Shown here: positions 59,734 through 64,000 of the stretch, one piece after another
Layout of the letters: the number at the start of each line of letters is the position of its first letter
How positions within the stretch are numbered: the first letter of the stretch is position 1
From: Roseburia sp. CAG:10041_57
GTDB lineage: Bacteria > Bacillota > Clostridia > Lachnospirales > Lachnospiraceae
DNA: 64,000 nucleotides
Reading direction: 5' to 3'
Assembly (NCBI GenBank): GCA_001916965.1
Contig: MNTL01000051.1
Span: 54,396 to 118,395, forward strand
The notes under the pieces: generated by a model
Databases searched by the model: none
Seen by the model: only the letters and a program-made list of their open reading frames with translations
Told to the model about the DNA's origin: nothing
Position numbers and translations under genes: made by a program

Positions 59734-62700
59734 CTATACCTTCTTTAATGGTATTTTATTAATTCCTGTAAGTTTCAACATCTTCCCAAAAGTTATCTTC
59801 TCTGGTTCTTTCTTTCCATCTTCAACCCACAACTCCCAATCTTTATTATAATCAAGTACATTTTTCTCAGAATCGTAATATATTGCAACATAACTATAAT
59901 CTGATGGACGTGTTATTAAATATATTTGTTCTTTATTTTTTTCAATAATAAAAATAGTTTTATCAACCTCAATTAAATTTGATATATCATATTCTGATTT
60001 CTTTCCTAAAAACTCTATAATATTATTCTTAGCCCGTCCTAATATACGATTTGCAAAATCAAATTTTGAAACATCATGAGATGATGTATGCAAAAAATTT
60101 TCTTTAAAAATCTGCATATCTAAAGCCTTTTCATACTGCTCTTCTGAAGCAATACCATATTGAACCAACAATTCTTCCTCATTTTCCTCTTCATCAGAAT
60201 TAATCACACTGTCTGCCTCTTGCATACTGTTAGCCATTTTCAAAAAGGCCTTTTCTAGAATACTTATATCATTAATATGACACCTTTCCAACACAGCATC
60301 AATCTGCTCAGCCTTTTTCATATTTTCCGCTATTTCCACATCATTATAGAGCCAATGGATATTTTCACATATTTCATTAAAATATTTTTCTGCCTTTTCT
60401 GAATTATCCTTTACCCAATAATAAAGTTTTTTGAATGTATCCATTACATTGCTATCCTGTACCTTGGATGATCCTTGATTTTTTTTCACATAAGATACAA
60501 CATGTGGCGCAATATCTGCAATACTTTTAGTACGATTATCCGGTAGTGTTAAAAACACATCTCCTAATAAAAGTTCCTCTCTTATATCATATCCTGCGAT
60601 TGCTGAAATATCTTTTAATATTTCATCCATATCGCCATTATCTAAAAACAATTCTTCCTTTGCTTTAAATTTACCATTTTGATTAGGCAAGATAGTTTTT
60701 ACTTTTCTATCTAATAAAAAACCATATCCTTCTGCGTTAATATATTCAATAAATCTAGAAATCCATTTTTCTATTGTTTCTTCGTTGAAATTAAATGACC
60801 AATTTAAGTTCTCTAAATTCTCATATTTACTAATTTCATCTACTACTTGGATACACAAGTATTTTATTGCTTCTTCAAGCAGTTCTGGAGAAATAGCAGA
60901 GACCTCTAAATCATCTGGTAATCTGTTAGGAAATATAACATCTGAAAATTCTGAAAGTTTCGTCTGCTTTCTTTCTAAGTCACTTACTTCATCATCATTT
61001 GTATACAATACAGCTATTTGACTATATACATTATCTTTTTGTTCAGGATAGCTCGATAATCCATTTTTAATACTTGCAAAGATATCTTGTAATGAGCATT
61101 GGGGAATACTCATCCAGTCTAATACCATAATCTCCTTATCTAAAAGTCCATTTCTGCAATTACTTTGTACCAAATTCAAAATATCTTTATATATTTCATC
61201 AATATCTACGTCAACTGACAGTTTGTCCAATGTACAAAAAACACCATTCTGATTGGGGAAAATACTAATTTTGTTATTCTTTATATAATCTACTGCACCT
61301 TTTGTTTTAGAAATCAAAGCATACAACCGATTGAGCCAAACTTTCCCTTCGATACATAATTTTTCTTCTAACACATCTATTTTTCCCAATTCTTGTACAT
61401 CCTGCACTAAGTTCTGTAGTGAAAATCTATTACACCCATTCCATAATGAAAAATACCACTGATTAATTTCTGAATAATTTGTCATCATATTAGGCATTAA
61501 ATCTGAAGCTAATTCCCAAATTTCTTCACGCACCTCTGCATCAGTATCATGAACAATCCAAATATTCGTTTCATCCCGCTCATCCAACAGAGCTACTCTA
61601 TTCCCCATTTTATTATCAACAATTGGGATTTTACATATTATATTCTTACATTCATTTATAATATATTTCCCTACCCATTCTGTACTCAGCCATATTTTTT
61701 CTCTTTGTGTTCTAATTTTTACAAAATTATATATTTTTTCCCATCCCCTCCGTGATACATATTCCAAAAACTGTCCATATAATTGCACTGCTTCCATCAT
61801 AAGATTTTTATTTTCTTTAGTCTCAATCTCATCTACATCTTTTAAGAAAATTCCATTTCTTGGCTCAGTCGGATTAAATTGGGAACTATTAACCACCGCC
61901 GGAAAAACAAAATCTTCTGTTCCAATCAAAGGGAAATCACAAAAAATTCTTGGCAATTGATTTGTAAATTCTTTTACAGCAACATGATTCCCATGCTTTT
62001 CCACTTCAGCAGCTACCGCTACATTTGCTCCTTGAATAGCAGCAATATATATACCACTCTCTTCTTCATTCTCTCTTACAATGATTTCTTGTACTTTTAT
62101 ATCCTTATTTTTTGACAAATAAAGTTTTCCTCTTGTAAACTTCCATGCATATTCCTCTACAGAAACAGATCGAATCTCTGGAACAAACATAAAAACATAT
62201 GGCAGAGCATCATAGAGATTGCCTAACCCCTCTTTTGCAACACCAAGTCCATTCTCATTTATTCTATATGTAAACGATGTATTAAATAAATCTTCATTGA
62301 AATCAAAAATTATTTTCCCATTCTCAATACTATTCTGTAGCTGTTCAAAACTCTTTTTATTCCCTGCGATAATTCCTTCCCTCGTCTTTTCGGAACGGTT
62401 GATATCTAATTCAAATCTTTTGAACTGGCTATTTTCGTCTTGTAAAACACCTGATATCGTCACTATTTCTGACAACAAATGAGTAGTCAAAAATCCCGTA
62501 CCAAATTTTCCCGTGCTCCTTTTAGCTTCCTCTTTTTCGTCTCTATCTTTTGTTGATACCTGCTCTATCAAAAAAACAATGTTCTGCATTGAAAATGGTT
62601 TCCCATTATGTGCAAATTGGAGTATTCTCTGTTGCTCATTAAAGCTAATCTTTACATCTACACTTCCACTACTATTAGCCACATCTTTTGCATTCTGAAT

Positions 62701-62835
62701 AAGTTCCCAAACCCATCTGCAGCGACTTTTTTCATCTGAGCTTTGTTGTAATTCTTTTAATGAATCAATTATCTTATTAGCTACATTAGCGTCATGTGCT
62801 TGTGCACGTACCTTCTCTATATCATTTGCCATCAT
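59734..62835 (-). CDS. Large sacsin-like GHKL ATPase
   Basis: 1033 aa. The N-terminal Hsp90/sacsin-type ATPase shows WELIQNAKD (Glu44 and Asn48, N box), QFAHNGKPF (residues 74-81, G1 with His in place of the usual Asp) and STGKFGTGFLTTHLL (108-121, ATP lid). A long helical middle of about 750 residues has no recognised domain, with sacsin-like repeats of ILPNQNGKF and IFPNQNGVF. A C-terminal module (about 935-1033) has IIEFLGKKSEYDISNL, YLITRPSDYSYVAIYYDSEKNVLDY and ELWVEDG, known from bacterial sacsin-ATPase proteins. Such ATPases occur in predicted anti-phage systems. Composition is AT-rich. GAGAGG precedes the start. Confidence 0.8.
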   Translation of the reverse strand: MMANDIEKVRAQAHDANVANKIIDSLKELQQSSDEKSRCRWVWELIQNAKDVANSSGSVDVKISFNEQQRILQFAHNGKPFSMQNIVFLIEQVSTKDRDEKEEAKRSTGKFGTGFLTTHLLSEIVTISGVLQDENSQFKRFELDINRSEKTREGIIAGNKKSFEQLQNSIENGKIIFDFNEDLFNTSFTYRINENGLGVAKEGLGNLYDALPYVFMFVPEIRSVSVEEYAWKFTRGKLYLSKNKDIKVQEIIVRENEEESGIYIAAIQGANVAVAAEVEKHGNHVAVKEFTNQLPRIFCDFPLIGTEDFVFPAVVNSSQFNPTEPRNGIFLKDVDEIETKENKNLMMEAVQLYGQFLEYVSRRGWEKIYNFVKIRTQREKIWLSTEWVGKYIINECKNIICKIPIVDNKMGNRVALLDERDETNIWIVHDTDAEVREEIWELASDLMPNMMTNYSEINQWYFSLWNGCNRFSLQNLVQDVQELGKIDVLEEKLCIEGKVWLNRLYALISKTKGAVDYIKNNKISIFPNQNGVFCTLDKLSVDVDIDEIYKDILNLVQSNCRNGLLDKEIMVLDWMSIPQCSLQDIFASIKNGLSSYPEQKDNVYSQIAVLYTNDDEVSDLERKQTKLSEFSDVIFPNRLPDDLEVSAISPELLEEAIKYLCIQVVDEISKYENLENLNWSFNFNEETIEKWISRFIEYINAEGYGFLLDRKVKTILPNQNGKFKAKEELFLDNGDMDEILKDISAIAGYDIREELLLGDVFLTLPDNRTKSIADIAPHVVSYVKKNQGSSKVQDSNVMDTFKKLYYWVKDNSEKAEKYFNEICENIHWLYNDVEIAENMKKAEQIDAVLERCHINDISILEKAFLKMANSMQEADSVINSDEEENEEELLVQYGIASEEQYEKALDMQIFKENFLHTSSHDVSKFDFANRILGRAKNNIIEFLGKKSEYDISNLIEVDKTIFIIEKNKEQIYLITRPSDYSYVAIYYDSEKNVLDYNKDWELWVEDGKKEPEKITFGKMLKLTGINKIPLKKV

Positions 62836-62944
62836 CTTGATACCTCTCTAAAAAACCTTCTCCTCATTCAAGTAAAGAACACAATCTTGCGATAACAGAA
62901 CTATTATATCAAACACGTTTCCAATAATTAATAACTTCATCTTT

Positions 62945-64000
62945 CTACTCTAACTCAACCAATTCCTTACCTTCCCTTTGAAACTCATCCTTAATAATTT
63001 CCCGATAAGTAAGCTGACCACATTTTTTCATTCCATATAATATTCGTCTGAATATATCCTTCTTTTCTACTTTCTTCAAAGCATCATTTCTATCAATTTT
63101 TGATTCCATAAAATACTTACAAATTTTTTCTGCGTTTTCTGTAAAAAGATGCTCCCCACTACCATATTCTCGAAATACTAATAATAGTGCAATCGTATCA
63201 TCTGAAATTTTTTTCGACAATTCTAATCTCTTTCTTGCCTTCTCTTGGATAACATTTAGCAATACTTTCCCTGATTGCGCTCGTACTTTTGTTTTATCAT
63301 ATAACTCAGAACCATTCATCTCCATGACAAGTCTAACATATTCTCGTAATTCGTCTTCCGGAATATCTCCTAGTTTTTGTTCCATATCAATATACGTGCA
63401 AAACTCTCTATGATTTTGAATAATATTTAATGCTTCTGAAAATTCCTTTGATCCTATTCCATATTCTAATTTTATTTTTGTCTTACATTCATCAAAAGCG
63501 TTATTTCTCCACTGCTTTCTCGGTAGTAGTTTTACAGCGATATTCCTAATATCCTCCCTAGACAAATTTTTCGTAAATGTACCAACTGCATATTCTTGAC
63601 AGAGATACATCATTTCAAAAATCAATTTATCAAAAAGTACCATCATCTCGTTATATTTTCTTTTTAATACATCATAGCCTATAGAACTTATTCCTAATTT
63701 TATTAAATGCGGATTTCCATTATAATCTGTTTCATACTTAAAAACATCACCTTTTGTATCGAAAAAATAATCTTGTAGATATGGACTGATTTGGTCATAG
63801 TATACTACTATTCTCTTGTCAACAGAATAATATGCTTTTACTATATCATCCAAGGTCTTTAAATCATGCGTATACACCTTGCTTTTATCTGCATCAGTAA
63901 ATTCAAATTGAACAAAATCGCTGCGCGATGGCCTGCCAAGGCTGTGGCGCAGTTTTCTACTTTTTCTAAAAAAGGCAGTGACAGGATTGTCCCAAGATAG
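62945..64000 (-). CDS. Unknown protein, first visible gene of the terminal operon (5' end outside window)
   Basis: The frame is open to the right edge, giving at least 351 residues; a GTG at 63875-63877 is only an internal codon. The visible N-terminal part contains SWDNPVTAFFRKSRKLRHSL followed by GRPSRSDFVQFEF, then a largely helical region (about 150-350) with many Lys/Glu and no membrane segment. I do not recognise a family. Codon use is AT-rich like the next two genes. A 109-bp gap separates it from the ATPase gene. It could be a specificity or sensor component, by position only. Confidence 0.65.
   Translation of the reverse strand, partial: LSWDNPVTAFFRKSRKLRHSLGRPSRSDFVQFEFTDADKSKVYTHDLKTLDDIVKAYYSVDKRIVVYYDQISPYLQDYFFDTKGDVFKYETDYNGNPHLIKLGISSIGYDVLKRKYNEMMVLFDKLIFEMMYLCQEYAVGTFTKNLSREDIRNIAVKLLPRKQWRNNAFDECKTKIKLEYGIGSKEFSEALNIIQNHREFCTYIDMEQKLGDIPEDELREYVRLVMEMNGSELYDKTKVRAQSGKVLLNVIQEKARKRLELSKKISDDTIALLLVFREYGSGEHLFTENAEKICKYFMESKIDRNDALKKVEKKDIFRRILYGMKKCGQLTYREIIKDEFQREGKELVELE

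Overview
The window reads as chromosome of a spore-forming Firmicute of the class Clostridia, most likely the family Lachnospiraceae. Support: an alpha/beta-type small acid-soluble spore protein, SpoVAE and a GerM-domain lipoprotein; strong AGGAGG-type ribosome sites; a 57-aa DUF4250 protein and a 79-aa small conserved protein of kinds I associate with Lachnospiraceae; and an 811-aa cellobiose phosphorylase next to a binding-protein-dependent sugar importer with no ATPase gene. The genus cannot be fixed from sequence reading alone. Most of the window is ordinary housekeeping DNA. The last 5 kb is visibly more AT-rich and looks acquired.

Layout. 1-7.7 kb: the end of an SGNH hydrolase, a spore protein, a decayed HD-GYP gene, a DJ-1 protein, a CYTH protein, thymidine kinase, and two YhgE/Pip membrane proteins flanking a small membrane protein. 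7.9-12.5 kb: tRNA-Leu, an operon ACT-protein/homoserine dehydrogenase/aspartokinase, tRNA-Gly(CCC) followed by what looks like the scar of an integrated element, and a six-tRNA operon (Pro-Gly-Arg-His-Gln-Lys). 12.6-17.3 kb: a YfcE-type phosphoesterase, an RdgB-type nucleotidase, an amidase-fold pseudoenzyme, an RlmL-type methyltransferase, an Asn-rich small protein, a candidate small RNA and an HAAS-type membrane protein. 17.4-26.3 kb: a LacI regulator, two permeases and a binding protein in one operon, a divergent cellobiose phosphorylase and a GH13 enzyme. 26.6-32 kb: an XPD-like helicase fused to a nuclease, an HPr-like protein and a DUF4130/radical-SAM pair. 32.2-37 kb: a heterodimeric ABC exporter, DUF4250 and the DNA polymerase III delta subunit. 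37.1-45.2 kb: ComEC, a response regulator/kinase/GerMN operon, ComEA, a small DMT protein and an orphan binding protein. 45.2-51.7 kb: GNAT-argJ-argB-argD facing argG across a region with ArgR-type boxes, then DUF1294 and a LytTR regulator. 51.7-58.7 kb: DegV, DUF5721, SpoVAE, shikimate kinase, RidA, tRNA-Gly(GCC), GH32, a short CarD-like protein, small proteins and a 5'-truncated polysaccharide deacetylase. 58.8-64 kb: a three-gene operon (unknown protein running off the edge, 1033-aa sacsin/GHKL ATPase, AlbA/PD-(D/E)XK-like protein).

Most notable. (1) The AT-rich terminal operon abuts a truncated deacetylase gene and is a candidate anti-phage or conflict system that I cannot match to a named type. 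(2) A non-autonomous palindromic mobile element has two copies (8072-8236 and 52818-52945), each flanked by a perfect 8-bp target duplication and ending in GTAAC; decayed copies lie just after several stop codons. (3) A candidate trans-acting small RNA at 16544-16654 has a near-consensus promoter, an intrinsic terminator and two exposed C-rich anti-Shine-Dalgarno stretches. (4) Several pseudogenes, scars and pseudoenzymes are described below.
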